Position numbers and translations under genes: made by a program. From the NCBI GenBank assembly GCA_003224755.1, contig QHZR01000052.1, positions 1 through 37,063 of the forward strand: a stretch of DNA of 37,063 nucleotides, written 5' to 3'. How positions within the stretch are numbered: position 1 is the first letter of the stretch; every line of letters begins with the position of its first letter. The notes below the pieces were generated by a model that was not told where the DNA came from, ran no database searches, and worked only from the letters and a program-made list of their open reading frames with translations. Shown in pieces: positions 7,825 to 16,133 of the stretch. The stretch comes from Acidobacteriota bacterium. GTDB lineage: Bacteria; Acidobacteriota; Terriglobia; Terriglobales; Acidobacteriaceae.

Positions 7825-9312
7825 CTATTCGTTCTTTTCTGCAGGCTCAACCGTTTCATCGAGAGCCGGCTCTTCCGGAACTGATTCTTCTGCTGCGTTG
7901 TGCTCGGCCGTAACTGCGCTGTCTTCCGTTGTTGTCTCGGCGCTTACTTGGTCCGTCGGAGCAGTTTCCGTATCCGCAGGCTCAGTGGAAACTCCCTCAC
8001 CTTCATTCTCGGGAAGGGCCACCGTTTCTCCGCCTTCCAAGCTCGCGAAGTAATTATTGACTGCAACACTAATTTTTTCCACCGTCTTGGGGCCGATTCC
8101 CTCGATGGCCTCCAGTTGTTCTGGCGTCATGTCGGCCAGGGCCTCCACGGTCGAAATGCCTGCGCTCTTTAACTTCTCGACCAAGCCTTCGCCCAACCCC
8201 TCCACGCTCTCAAGTGGGGTCGCGGTTGCTGACGTGAGTTGCGCCATCTGCTCTTCCACTTCCTGGCGCTTCTCCTCTTCGCTCTTAATATCAATCTTCC
8301 AACCGAGCAACTTGGCGGCGAGGCGGACATTTTGCCCCTTCTTGCCGATAGCTAGCGAGAGCTGACTGTCGTCTACCACAACCTCCAGGTGCTTCTCCGA
8401 CGGATCAATCACCGTTACGCGGCTCACCTTTGCAGGCTGTAATGCCTTCTCTGCAAAGGTGACCGGATCTTCGTGGTACTCGATGATGTCGATCTTCTCG
8501 CCGCGCAGTTCGCGAATGATCGATTGCACGCGCATGCCCTTCATGCCGACGCAGGCTCCGACTGCGTCCACCTCTTTGTCTTTGGACAGGACTGCGATCT
8601 TGGTGCGCTCTCCAGCTTCGCGCGCAGTTGCGCGGATCACCACCGTGCCGTCGTAAATCTCAGGAACTTCGGTCTGGAACAAGTGCTGCACAAGTTCCGG
8701 CGCGGCACGCGAAACCACGACACCCGGGCCTTTAGAGGCTTTCTCGACGCGCGCGATAACCACACGAACGCGCTCGCCGATTGCGAATGACTCGAGCCGC
8801 GACTGCTCCTTGCGCGGCATTCGCGACTCGGCTTTGCCGAGATCGAAAATCACATCTGGACCTTCGATGCGCTTCACGCTTGCATTCACGATCTCGCCTA
8901 CGCGGCCGATGTACTCGTTGTAAACGGTGTCACGCTCAGCTTCGCGGACCTTCTGAAAGATGACCTGCTTCGCTAATTGCGCGGCAATTCGTCCAAGAAT
9001 GCCTTCAGTGGGTTTCGGAATTTGGAGCTCGCCGCCGACCTCGGCGCCGGGATCAGACTTACGCGCTTCGTCGACCGTGACCTGCAGGCTTGGATCTTCC
9101 ACCTGCTCCGGCGCCTCGACAATGGTCTTCACGGCAAAGGCGCGGATCTTCCCTGTATCTTTATCGAGCTGCGCGCGCAGATTTTCCTGGGTCTTGTAAT
9201 ACTTGCGCGTAGCGACAACGATGGCGTCTTCCACCGCGCTGACTACAATTTGCGGATCAATTCCCTTTTCCCTGCTCAGAGCATCGATTGTGTTATAAAG
9301 CTCGCTTGCCAT
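7825..9312 (-). CDS. nusA: Transcription termination/antitermination factor NusA
   Basis: A 495-residue NusA. The N-terminal RNA polymerase-binding domain starts MASELYNTIDALSREKGIDP. It is followed by an S1 domain (VNASVKRIEGPDVIFDLG), KH1 (VGACVGMKGMRVQSIIRELR, about 230-255) and KH2 (SLAIGKKGQNVRLAAKLLGW, about 310-330). After KH2 there is a helix-hairpin-helix segment (LEAIEGIGPKTVEKI, about 405-420) and a long acidic Glu/Thr/Ala-rich tail of about 70 residues. NusA modulates pausing, termination and antitermination and is usually encoded rimP-nusA-infB, exactly as here. ATG 9312 lies just downstream of the 9334-9395 heptamer hairpin, which separates it from rimP; no strong Shine-Dalgarno is visible. 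The acidic tail is longer than in the E. coli-type protein but is not unusual for the phylum as I recall. Confidence 0.96.
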   Translation of the reverse strand: MASELYNTIDALSREKGIDPQIVVSAVEDAIVVATRKYYKTQENLRAQLDKDTGKIRAFAVKTIVEAPEQVEDPSLQVTVDEARKSDPGAEVGGELQIPKPTEGILGRIAAQLAKQVIFQKVREAERDTVYNEYIGRVGEIVNASVKRIEGPDVIFDLGKAESRMPRKEQSRLESFAIGERVRVVIARVEKASKGPGVVVSRAAPELVQHLFQTEVPEIYDGTVVIRATAREAGERTKIAVLSKDKEVDAVGACVGMKGMRVQSIIRELRGEKIDIIEYHEDPVTFAEKALQPAKVSRVTVIDPSEKHLEVVVDDSQLSLAIGKKGQNVRLAAKLLGWKIDIKSEEEKRQEVEEQMAQLTSATATPLESVEGLGEGLVEKLKSAGISTVEALADMTPEQLEAIEGIGPKTVEKISVAVNNYFASLEGGETVALPENEGEGVSTEPADTETAPTDQVSAETTTEDSAVTAEHNAAEESVPEEPALDETVEPAEKNE

Positions 9313-9333
9313 AAGTGAATCCGAACCCAGCCT

Positions 9334-9395
9334 TTAGCTGTTAGCTTTTAGCTTCAAGCCAACTCCTTGGATTCAAGCTAAGAGCTAAAGGCTAA
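9334..9395. repeat. Heptamer inverted repeat (TTAGCTG) between rimP and nusA
   Basis: The left arm (9334-9360) reads TTAGCTG, TTAGCTT, TTAGCTT, CAAGCC; the right arm (9369-9395) reads GGATTC, then AAGCTAA, GAGCTAA, AGGCTAA. The arms pair at 22 of 27 positions around an 8-nt loop. A further GAGCTAA overlaps the end of the right arm. The element fills most of the rimP-nusA gap and the transcript would carry it as a long stem-loop. Confidence 0.85.
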
Positions 9396-9410
9396 GAGCT
9401 AATCGCTCTT

Positions 9411-9905
9411 CTAAATTTCCGGAACCAAATTCGCCTTTTCAAGATTGGCCAATTCAATTTCCAATTTTTGCGGCGCATCCGTACTCGCGCGAAACTTTTT
9501 CCGTGCCTGCGCCAAATCCAGTGTCAGCCGTCCAGACTCGAAGTGTTCAAGCCGGCCTTCAAAATGCCGATTACCGTTTACCGGAGCTTTCGTAGTCAGC
9601 TTGATACGGCTGCCTTGAAATCGCTCAAAATCACCAGGCTTGACCAGCTTGCGATCCAACCCTGGCGAAGAAACCTCCAGCACATATGATCCGCCGGGTA
9701 CTGCATCCTCTACATCCAGTATCGTGCTCACTTCCCGGCTGAGGTTTGCGCAATCTTCATGCGTTACGCCGCTCGGTTTATCAATGAAAATCTGTAACAT
9801 GCGCGACTTGCCGCCGCCGCGCAGCTCGATCTCCACAACTTCCACACCCAGCGAAGCAGCCACGCGCTCCGCAATCGCATGTATGTGATCCAGGTCAACT
9901 GCCAT
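9411..9905 (-). CDS. rimP: Ribosome maturation factor RimP
   Basis: A 164-residue RimP (formerly YhbC/P15a family), a 30S subunit assembly factor. The N-terminal alpha/beta domain includes RVAASLGVEVVEIELRGGG (13-31) and the conserved region SREVSTILDVED (about 79-90) with SYVLEVSSPGLDRKL (98-112), the family signature. A C-terminal SH3-like domain follows, ending LEKANLVPEI. ATG 9905 is used; no clear Shine-Dalgarno is seen. It is the first gene of the rimP-nusA-infB cluster here. Its 5' side holds an intrinsic-terminator-like hairpin only about 50 bases before the start codon. No tRNA gene was found upstream, unlike the metY arrangement of enterobacteria. Confidence 0.95.
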   Translation of the reverse strand: MAVDLDHIHAIAERVAASLGVEVVEIELRGGGKSRMLQIFIDKPSGVTHEDCANLSREVSTILDVEDAVPGGSYVLEVSSPGLDRKLVKPGDFERFQGSRIKLTTKAPVNGNRHFEGRLEHFESGRLTLDLAQARKKFRASTDAPQKLEIELANLEKANLVPEI

Positions 9906-9954
9906 AAAAACAGCGGTTTAGCCAGTCCGCAGTGTCCGCGAAAGGCCGTGCAAG

Positions 9955-9977
9955 TAAAAAGTGGGCTTGCGCCCACT
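9955..9977 (-). terminator. Intrinsic-terminator-like hairpin upstream of rimP
   Basis: On the minus strand AGTGGGC, loop GCAA, GCCCACT is followed directly by TTTTT (a perfect 7-bp GC-rich stem at 9960-9977 and T-run 9955-9959). It lies 168 bases after the diguanylate cyclase stop and about 50 bases before the rimP ATG. The simplest reading is the terminator of the cyclase gene. If the rimP promoter lies upstream of it, it would instead be a leader attenuator. Confidence 0.65.
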
Positions 9978-10144
9978 GGTGTGTTCCGCCAATCCTGGTA
10001 CTACACAGCAGTTCCAGTAGCTAATATACGCTGGCACAAACTAAAAGACAAACTAGGCGAGGATGGGAAGCAGCGGATTTGGAAGAGAAAAACGCAAGTC
10101 GTCGGAGAGCAAAGCAATGTTGCGTCAGCCAGCAGAAAACGGCC

Positions 10145-11743
10145 TCAGTGGGTCGCCGTTGAAGCCTCAAGCTGTTCCTGATTCGGCAGTTCCAGATTAG
10201 TTTCTGCGCGGTTGCGGCCGTTGCGCTTGGCCTGATACATGGCAGCGTCAGCCATAGTGACCAAGAATTCAGGATCGCTCTCGGCGGTCCCCAATGTCGC
10301 TCCCAAGCTGACAGTGACTGTCGTGCTGTCGTTCCCAAGATCTATCACTTCGTCACAAACTGCGGCGCGAATGCGCTCAGCCAGTTTCTGCGTCAGTTGC
10401 AAGTCGCATCCTGGGGCAAGGATGAGGAATTCCTCGCCACCGTATCGGCCAATCACGTCATACGGCCGCAGCGTTGCCGAGATACGCTGAACTACTGCCA
10501 CCAGCGCCGCGTCTCCTGCGCCGTGTCCATAGTGGTCATTGATTTTCTTGAAGTGGTCCACGTCAGCAACGATTACACCGAGTGTGTTGCTTTCGCGTCG
10601 GCAGCGCGCGAGTTCCCGACGCAACACGTCCCGAATTGCACGCCGGTTCAGGATCCCGGTCAGCGAATCATGCTCAGCATGAAAACGCAGCGATTCTTGC
10701 GCCTGCAAAAGCTCGGATTTGGCTTTCTGCATTGCGGCCAGCATAGCGTTGACGGCGCCCGCAAGCCCGCCAAGTTCGTCTTCGCCACTCAATTCCAGCC
10801 GGAGAGACAGGTCCCCACTGACGGTGATTTGTTTGATCCGTCGATTCAAAGTTGCAAGCCGCGACAAGAGATTTTCTTCGAGAACCAGCAACAGCACGCC
10901 GCAGTGAACAACTCCCGCCAACATGAGGAGCAGGAGCAGATAACGCATTACCTTCTTGCCTTCTGAATGCAGGTCGGAGGGAATCCGGGCGACCAGTAGC
11001 CGCAGAGTAGCGCCCGACATGTCTTTGATGGGAACGTATCCCAACATCGTCGACTCACCCTCAAGTGCAACCGAGTTGGTCCCGTCGCTCCAGGCTGCCT
11101 GCAAATTGCGGCCCGGCGATTGGTCGGGGGGTTCAAGCCAGACAGGCAATCCGGCTGATCGGGAAATAGCCAAGATCAGCTTCTGATCGAGCTCCCGCCC
11201 CATCACCAGCGTTCCCCTGGAAACGCCATTTCCACGACTAGTGAGGATTTCTTGATAGGCAAGCAACACCACCCGCCCATTTAATTCCACAACTCCGTTT
11301 TGGCCTGAGTCTCGCGAGTTCCCGCTCCGTTTCGAGCTCGGACGAGCGGTTGCAATGGCTACCAGGTCGCCCGCACCCAGGGACCATTTTTCTCCGCTCT
11401 TTTGCAGTATCACTTTTCCGGATCGGTCCAAGAGGGCAAAGAAGTGAATGTGAATGATATTGAAAGCCGCGTCGGTGAGTTCTGTCCGGACATATTCCGG
11501 ATTCCGGCTCTCCATGTAGTCATACGTCCGGTCCCATTGGGCGTAGTCGCGCGCCACAATTTCCAGACTTGCCTGCTCATTTTGCAGTCCATTTTGCAGG
11601 TGGCGGACACTCTGGCGTGCATGATCGTTCTCCAGACGCGCGAAACCGTTCAACAATGCAAATCGGGAGGCAAAATAGACCGCAGCCAGAAAAGCGCCCA
11701 ACGCAAGGGCGGAAAACAGCAAAATCTTCTTGCGGATAGTCAT
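10145..11743 (-). CDS. CHASE4-HAMP-GGDEF diguanylate cyclase
   Basis: A membrane-bound cyclase making the second messenger c-di-GMP from two GTP. Order: an N-terminal transmembrane helix (ILLFSALALGAFLAAVYFAS), a periplasmic CHASE4 sensor domain with the typical RDYAQWDRTYDYM motif (about 64-76), a second helix near residue 270, a HAMP linker with a DELGGLAGAVNAML stretch, and a C-terminal GGDEF domain. The catalytic motif is GGEEF at about residue 435, preceded by RPYD five residues before it, which matches the allosteric inhibitory I-site RxxD. The enzyme is therefore predicted active and product-inhibited. I take ATG 11743; GTG at 11749 (two residues longer) is equally possible. It stands alone, divergent from guaB, followed by a terminator-like hairpin. 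The ligand of the CHASE4 domain is unknown. Confidence 0.93.
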   Translation of the reverse strand: MTIRKKILLFSALALGAFLAAVYFASRFALLNGFARLENDHARQSVRHLQNGLQNEQASLEIVARDYAQWDRTYDYMESRNPEYVRTELTDAAFNIIHIHFFALLDRSGKVILQKSGEKWSLGAGDLVAIATARPSSKRSGNSRDSGQNGVVELNGRVVLLAYQEILTSRGNGVSRGTLVMGRELDQKLILAISRSAGLPVWLEPPDQSPGRNLQAAWSDGTNSVALEGESTMLGYVPIKDMSGATLRLLVARIPSDLHSEGKKVMRYLLLLLMLAGVVHCGVLLLVLEENLLSRLATLNRRIKQITVSGDLSLRLELSGEDELGGLAGAVNAMLAAMQKAKSELLQAQESLRFHAEHDSLTGILNRRAIRDVLRRELARCRRESNTLGVIVADVDHFKKINDHYGHGAGDAALVAVVQRISATLRPYDVIGRYGGEEFLILAPGCDLQLTQKLAERIRAAVCDEVIDLGNDSTTVTVSLGATLGTAESDPEFLVTMADAAMYQAKRNGRNRAETNLELPNQEQLEASTATH

Positions 11744-12039
11744 AGACACAGGTCCCCAGAACAGCGGCGCGATTGAATCGGACTGGGTTCCAAGGTCAAA
11801 GCGCCAAAATCCTACTTACTGATTCCTTTACTCCCTCGAATCTCTACGCTTTTTGCTACCTCCGTGGCTTTAGGGGCGCGACCGCCCGGCAGAATCTTGC
11901 TCGCCAACGCGTTCCTCAACATAGCATTTGCAGCATCTGTTTCCCCGGACTTCGAACCTTGTCTGAGCACTTTGGTAACCTCGGGCGAAGGTGACCTGAG
12001 ATTTGCGCCTGGTCGGGCATGGCAGGTGAGGCAGCGCAT

Positions 12040-12068
12040 TTGCCTCCGCTCCGGAGGCTCTCTACAAT
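12040..12068 (+). promoter_or_regulatory. Putative sigma-70 promoter of guaB
   Basis: TTGCCT (12040-12045), a 17-bp spacer and TACAAT (12063-12068) lie just before guaB. Transcription would start about seven bases further, leaving a leader of only 12-14 nt and no Shine-Dalgarno before the ATG. The rest of the gap 11750-12087 holds no convincing gene. Confidence 0.5.
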
Positions 12069-12087
12069 GGTCAATTAATCCAAAAAC

Positions 12088-13593
12088 ATGATTCACTTTC
12101 CCGTTCCTGAAGCTCTCACCTTCGACGATGTGTTACTGTTGCCGGCCCGGTCCGATGTCGTCCCGACCGAGGCAAACACACAAACCCAGCTCACGCGAAA
12201 TATCCGGCTGAATATCCCAGTCATCAGCGCCGCAATGGATACCGTAACCGAGTCTCATATGGCCATTGCCTTGGCGCAGCAGGGCGGGCTGGGTATTATC
12301 CACCGCAATTTGACGGTTGAGCAGCAAGCCGAAGAAGTGGACAAGGTGAAACGTTCCGAGAGCGGGATGATCGTGGACCCGGTGACGATGAGCCCGGATG
12401 ACAAAGTCTCCGATGCACTCGAGATGATGCGGAAGTACAAAATTTCCGGTGTTCCAATCACAAAGAACAAAAAACTTGTCGGGATTCTCACCAACCGCGA
12501 CCTGCGTTTTGAAAGCCGTTTCGATGTTCCTATTAGTCAGGTCATGACCAAGGAAAATCTGATCACGGTCCCGGTGGGAACCACGCTCGAAGGTGCCGAG
12601 AAAATTTTGCATAAGCATCGTGTCGAGAAACTGCTGGTGGTGGACGATCATTACAACCTCAAGGGTCTGATCACCGTAAAGGACATTCAGAAGAAACTGA
12701 AATACCCGAATGCCGCCAAAGACTCGCACGGCCGCTTGAGAGTAGGCGCTGCGATTGGCGCAACTGGCGATTTCCTCGAACGGGCGGAAGAGCTAGTGAA
12801 GGAAAATGTGGATGTTCTAGCCATTGACAGCGCCCACGGTCACTCTTCGCGCGTGCTGGAAGCGGTCAAGGCGGTTAAGGCAAAATTCCCGGAAGTCGAT
12901 CTTATTGCCGGCAACGTCGGCACCTTCGACGGCGCTTGCGAACTGGCCCGCGCAGGAGCGGATGCAATTAAGGTCGGAATAGGCCCTGGATCAATCTGCA
13001 CCACGCGCGTGGTCACAGGCGCAGGTGTCCCACAAGTTACGGCGATCGCCGAGTCGTATCGGGCAACGAAAGACGCTGGCGTTCCAGTTATTGCCGACGG
13101 CGGAATCAAGTACTCGGGCGATATCACGAAGGCCATAGCCGCCGGCGCCAGCGCTGTGATGATCGGCTCGATGTTCGCCGGCACTGACGAAAGCCCGGGT
13201 GAACTGATCCTGTATCAAGGCCGGACGTTCAAGTCGTACCGAGGAATGGGTTCGATCGGCGCAATGGCCGCCGGATCGAGCGAACGGTACTTCCAGAGCG
13301 CGTCTGGAGAAGCATCCGCGGCGGTACCGAGCATGGGCGTTGATCCGAATCGGCTAAAAAAGCTGGTTCCGGAAGGAGTCGAGGGTCGGGTGCCATATCG
13401 CGGCTCCGTCTCAATGATTCTTTATCAAATGGTCGGGGGCCTGAAATCAGGCATGGGCTACTGCGGTTGTGCCAACCTTCCTGAGTTGCTGCAGAAGACG
13501 CGTTTCGTGCGGATCAGTGGCGCTGGTCTTCGCGAGAGTCACGTGCACGATGTCATGATCACTCGAGAAGCCCCGAACTACGCGGCGGAGTAG
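12088..13593 (+). CDS. guaB: Inosine-5'-monophosphate dehydrogenase
   Basis: A 501-residue IMP dehydrogenase, which oxidises IMP to XMP with NAD+ in guanine nucleotide synthesis. The TIM barrel starts [18 protein letters not shown] (9-26). Two CBS domains are inserted at roughly 95-210 ([20 protein letters not shown] and [20 protein letters not shown]), and the catalytic loop [13 protein letters not shown] carries the nucleophilic Cys304. The flap and IMP site include [10 protein letters not shown] and the [11 protein letters not shown] segment near residue 430. Length and motifs are complete. The ATG at 12088 follows a good promoter with a very short leader. It is divergent from the cyclase and followed by a gene on the opposite strand, so it is probably monocistronic. 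Confidence 0.97.
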   Translation: MIHFPVPEALTFDDVLLLPARSDVVPTEANTQTQLTRNIRLNIPVISAAMDTVTESHMAIALAQQGGLGIIHRNLTVEQQAEEVDKVKRSESGMIVDPVTMSPDDKVSDALEMMRKYKISGVPITKNKKLVGILTNRDLRFESRFDVPISQVMTKENLITVPVGTTLEGAEKILHKHRVEKLLVVDDHYNLKGLITVKDIQKKLKYPNAAKDSHGRLRVGAAIGATGDFLERAEELVKENVDVLAIDSAHGHSSRVLEAVKAVKAKFPEVDLIAGNVGTFDGACELARAGADAIKVGIGPGSICTTRVVTGAGVPQVTAIAESYRATKDAGVPVIADGGIKYSGDITKAIAAGASAVMIGSMFAGTDESPGELILYQGRTFKSYRGMGSIGAMAAGSSERYFQSASGEASAAVPSMGVDPNRLKKLVPEGVEGRVPYRGSVSMILYQMVGGLKSGMGYCGCANLPELLQKTRFVRISGAGLRESHVHDVMITREAPNYAAE

Positions 13594-13645
13594 TTTCTCA
13601 ATTTTCACAGGCTAGTTATCTCTGCTTGAGGTATCGGTTCAATGC

Positions 13646-14128
13646 TCAGTATAGCGAGTCGTATTTCGTGACGACCCATTCGCTCGATCGGCTGTCGAGT
13701 GTCACCGAAAGCAGCTCTTCGTAGCTGGAGCTCTGGTTGCGCCGTTTCGCCTTGTATTGCAGAATTCGCAGCGGTGGCCGGTCCTCCCAATCCACAACAC
13801 TCCAGGAGAGCAGCGGATGCTTTGACTCCGAGTCGCAGATAAAGGCGGCATACTTTTTGCGGTAATCCTTCTCCCAATCGGCCAGCTGCTGCTCGCATTG
13901 GCCGTCGCGCATGCCGCGCAGGAACTCGCTGGCCGCGCGTTCGGAAGAACGGTCGCGCAAAGGATTCAAGTCGATAGAAATCGGGACTTTAGTGAGCGGA
14001 TCAACTTCGGGTGACTTCGCAAGGACGGGGGGCTGGCCGTTCAACCACATCAGGTAGATAAAGAAGCTCAACAGAACCAGGACCCCGGACCCGGCGGCGA
14101 TCGCGATTTGGACCTTTGAGAACCTCAT
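13646..14128 (-). CDS. Hypothetical protein with one N-terminal membrane helix
   Basis: A 160-residue protein I do not recognise. Residues 8-29 (IAIAAGSGVLVLLSFFIYLMWL) form a single transmembrane helix or uncleaved signal anchor. The remainder is hydrophilic, with ERAASEFLRGMRDGQCEQQL and a C-terminal half that alternates charged and hydrophobic residues (LLSWSVVDWEDRPPLRILQY) and could be a small extracytoplasmic beta-rich domain. Two cysteines (in GQCEQQ and FICDSE) could form a disulfide if the domain is periplasmic. It is convergent with guaB (52-base gap) and divergent from the methyltransferase gene. Coding is supported by consistent codon use, the sensible N-terminus and the lack of a competing frame. 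Confidence 0.7.
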   Translation of the reverse strand: MRFSKVQIAIAAGSGVLVLLSFFIYLMWLNGQPPVLAKSPEVDPLTKVPISIDLNPLRDRSSERAASEFLRGMRDGQCEQQLADWEKDYRKKYAAFICDSESKHPLLSWSVVDWEDRPPLRILQYKAKRRNQSSSYEELLSVTLDSRSSEWVVTKYDSLY

Positions 14129-14178
14129 GGCGTTAAGCAGAGTTTAGCCCGGAAAACCCTGGTGAAAAGGTTACTTCC

Positions 14179-14997
14179 GTGACGCGACACAGCCCTGTAC
14201 CTGCGGACATGGGCGACCTGGAGTTGGTTCAAGCTACCTGGCGGCTAGAATTAGGCGAAGTGGGCGACATCGGACAATTCGACGATCCGGTTCTCGCATA
14301 TGATCGGCTCGCGCACAGCTATGCCGAGTTGGCGCACAGGCGCGAAGGCTATTTGATTGCCGTCGAACGGGAAATTCTTGAACGAGTGCCTGCCAACAGC
14401 AAGTCACTGCTGGACATCGGCGCCGGGGATGGCAACCGTGCTTTCCGTATTGCTTCCCAAGCTGGAATCAGGCGGATTGTCCTCGTTGAACCAAGTGAAA
14501 AAATGATCGGTCAAACTCCCGATGGCGCGGAGATTTGGCGCACTCGCGCCGAGGAGTTGGGAGGCCGACCGAGCGATGAAAAGTTCGACGTCATCACCTG
14601 TCTGTGGAATGTGCTTGGACACGTCCGAGGAAAGGCGCATCGAAGTCGGGCGCTTGGTGCGGCGCAGAACCTGCTCTCGGATGAGGGCAAGCTTTTCCTG
14701 GATGTGACCCATCGTTATAACGTGGGTTCCTACGGGCTGGTTCCAACAGCGGTACGTTTTCTCTACGACTCCTTCGCACCCAGTCATGCGAATGGCGACG
14801 TGGTGGCATCTTGGGACATCGGCGAAAGCTGCATCAGCACTTACGGTCACGTATTTACACATCGCGAGATCATGCACCTCGCGTTGGCTTCCGGGCTGAA
14901 ACTGGGAGAACGCGTTGTAATTGATTACCAAGACGGCCAAGTCCGGGCCAGTGCGTTTCAAGGGAACCTGCTCTACGTCTTCCGCAGCCACTTGTGA
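14179..14997 (+). CDS. Class I SAM-dependent methyltransferase
   Basis: A 272-residue protein with the Rossmann-type SAM-binding motif SLLDIGAGDGNRAFR (76-90), an acidic residue in VLVEPSEKM near 100-105 and a motif IV-like DVITCLWNVLGHV (about 137-149). The substrate cannot be assigned. The N-terminal YDRLAHSYAELAHRREGYL resembles small-molecule methyltransferases of the Methyltransf_11/25 type. GTG 14179 has AAAGG about ten bases upstream; ATG 14209 is an alternative start. Its 3' end overlaps by 25 bases the end of the convergent aminotransferase gene, so the two transcripts would be antisense there. Proximity to the sugar genes suggests, but does not show, a sugar or glycan substrate. Confidence 0.8.
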   Translation: MTRHSPVPADMGDLELVQATWRLELGEVGDIGQFDDPVLAYDRLAHSYAELAHRREGYLIAVEREILERVPANSKSLLDIGAGDGNRAFRIASQAGIRRIVLVEPSEKMIGQTPDGAEIWRTRAEELGGRPSDEKFDVITCLWNVLGHVRGKAHRSRALGAAQNLLSDEGKLFLDVTHRYNVGSYGLVPTAVRFLYDSFAPSHANGDVVASWDIGESCISTYGHVFTHREIMHLALASGLKLGERVVIDYQDGQVRASAFQGNLLYVFRSHL

Positions 14998-16133
14998 ATT
15001 GAGTCCTCAAGTTCGCTGCATACCTGTTCAACCTCGGCTTCGGTCAACTCGTTGAAGAAGGGCAAAGCAATCACGCGATCGGCGACGGATTCGGTGTTCG
15101 GCAGTTCCGTCGTAGTTACCCCGCAATTTCGCAGCACTGGCTGACGATGTAGCGGAGCAAAATATCTTCCCGTAGCGATACCCTCGCTCGCAAGAGAATC
15201 GCAAATCCAGTCGCGGTCGGCACGAGTGAAGCGATCGGAAAGCCGAACTGGATAGAGGAACCAGCTAATCCGGCCGATAACACTGCTCAATGGCGGGCGC
15301 ACCAGATCGGCGATTCCTTGCAAGCGCCGATCGTAGCTTTCGGCCAAATGTTGGCGCTTCTCAGTCACATATTCCAGGCGTTTAAGCTGCGAAATTCCCA
15401 GCGCACAGTTCATGTCGGACAGCCGGTAGCTGAAGCCAATTTCGGCATGGTCCTCCCAACTCAATGTCGGATCCCGCCCCTGGTTGCGCAAAATTCGCGC
15501 CTGCCTGGCAAGCCGCTCGTCGGACGTAACCAGCACTCCGCCCTCTCCGGTCGTAATTTGTTTGTTGGGATAAAACGCAAATAAACCCGCATCGCCGAGT
15601 ATTCCCGCCTTGCGACCTTCGACTTCTGTTCCTAGCGCCTCACAGGCATCTTCAATTACTTGAATCGTGTGGCGCGGGCGCCCCGCCCGTGAAAGACTGC
15701 TGATCGCGCTTATGATTCCCGGAACGTCCGCCGGAATTCCAAACGTGTGTACTGCAATTACCAGCTGGGTATCTTCTGTAATGGCTGCAGCGATCAACTC
15801 TGGAGTCGTGTTGTAACTCTCTGGGTCAATGTCCACGAACTTTGGCCGCGGCCCCTCCTGCAAAATCACATTCAACAGCGCGGAAAAAGTGAACGATGGC
15901 AGGATCACCTCAGCTCCAGCATCAAGTCCCAATGAACGCACCGCAATCTGCAAAGCCGACGTCCCGGAATTGACTGCAACGGCATGTTTGCTTCCCGCGT
16001 AGTCGCAGATTGCCTGCTCGAATTCCTGCACCTTGGGCCCTGAGCTCAAGTTCGGAGTGCGGAGAACTTCCATCACCGCTTCGCGGTCAGCATCCGTGAT
16101 CTCGGGCTTGGCCAGCGGAATCCGCATCTTCAT
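14973..16133 (-). CDS. DegT/DnrJ/EryC1/StrS sugar aminotransferase
   Basis: A 386-residue PLP enzyme of the sugar aminotransferase family, which aminates keto-sugar nucleotides. It opens IPLAKPEITDADREAVMEVL and has NSGTSALQIA (55-64) for cofactor phosphate, EDACEALGTE (161-170) with D162 for the pyridine nitrogen, and the PLP lysine K191 in FYPNKQITTGEGG. The protein is full length. It overlaps the preceding epimerase gene by 4 bases (ATGA), a sign of translational coupling. With that gene it could serve synthesis of an amino sugar for a surface glycan, for example perosamine-, bacillosamine- or legionaminate-type, but no dehydratase, acetyltransferase or NeuB-like synthase is visible beside it. 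Confidence 0.9.
   Translation of the reverse strand: MKMRIPLAKPEITDADREAVMEVLRTPNLSSGPKVQEFEQAICDYAGSKHAVAVNSGTSALQIAVRSLGLDAGAEVILPSFTFSALLNVILQEGPRPKFVDIDPESYNTTPELIAAAITEDTQLVIAVHTFGIPADVPGIISAISSLSRAGRPRHTIQVIEDACEALGTEVEGRKAGILGDAGLFAFYPNKQITTGEGGVLVTSDERLARQARILRNQGRDPTLSWEDHAEIGFSYRLSDMNCALGISQLKRLEYVTEKRQHLAESYDRRLQGIADLVRPPLSSVIGRISWFLYPVRLSDRFTRADRDWICDSLASEGIATGRYFAPLHRQPVLRNCGVTTTELPNTESVADRVIALPFFNELTEAEVEQVCSELEDSIHKWLRKT

Noticed and set aside
9978-10144. Possible tRNA gene upstream of rimP (metY arrangement)
   Set aside because: No cloverleaf, T-loop GTTCRA pattern or CCA end could be traced.
11812-12096. A 94-codon minus-strand frame between the cyclase gene and guaB
   Set aside because: It overlaps the guaB start and promoter, has no ribosome site and its sequence has no domain-like pattern.
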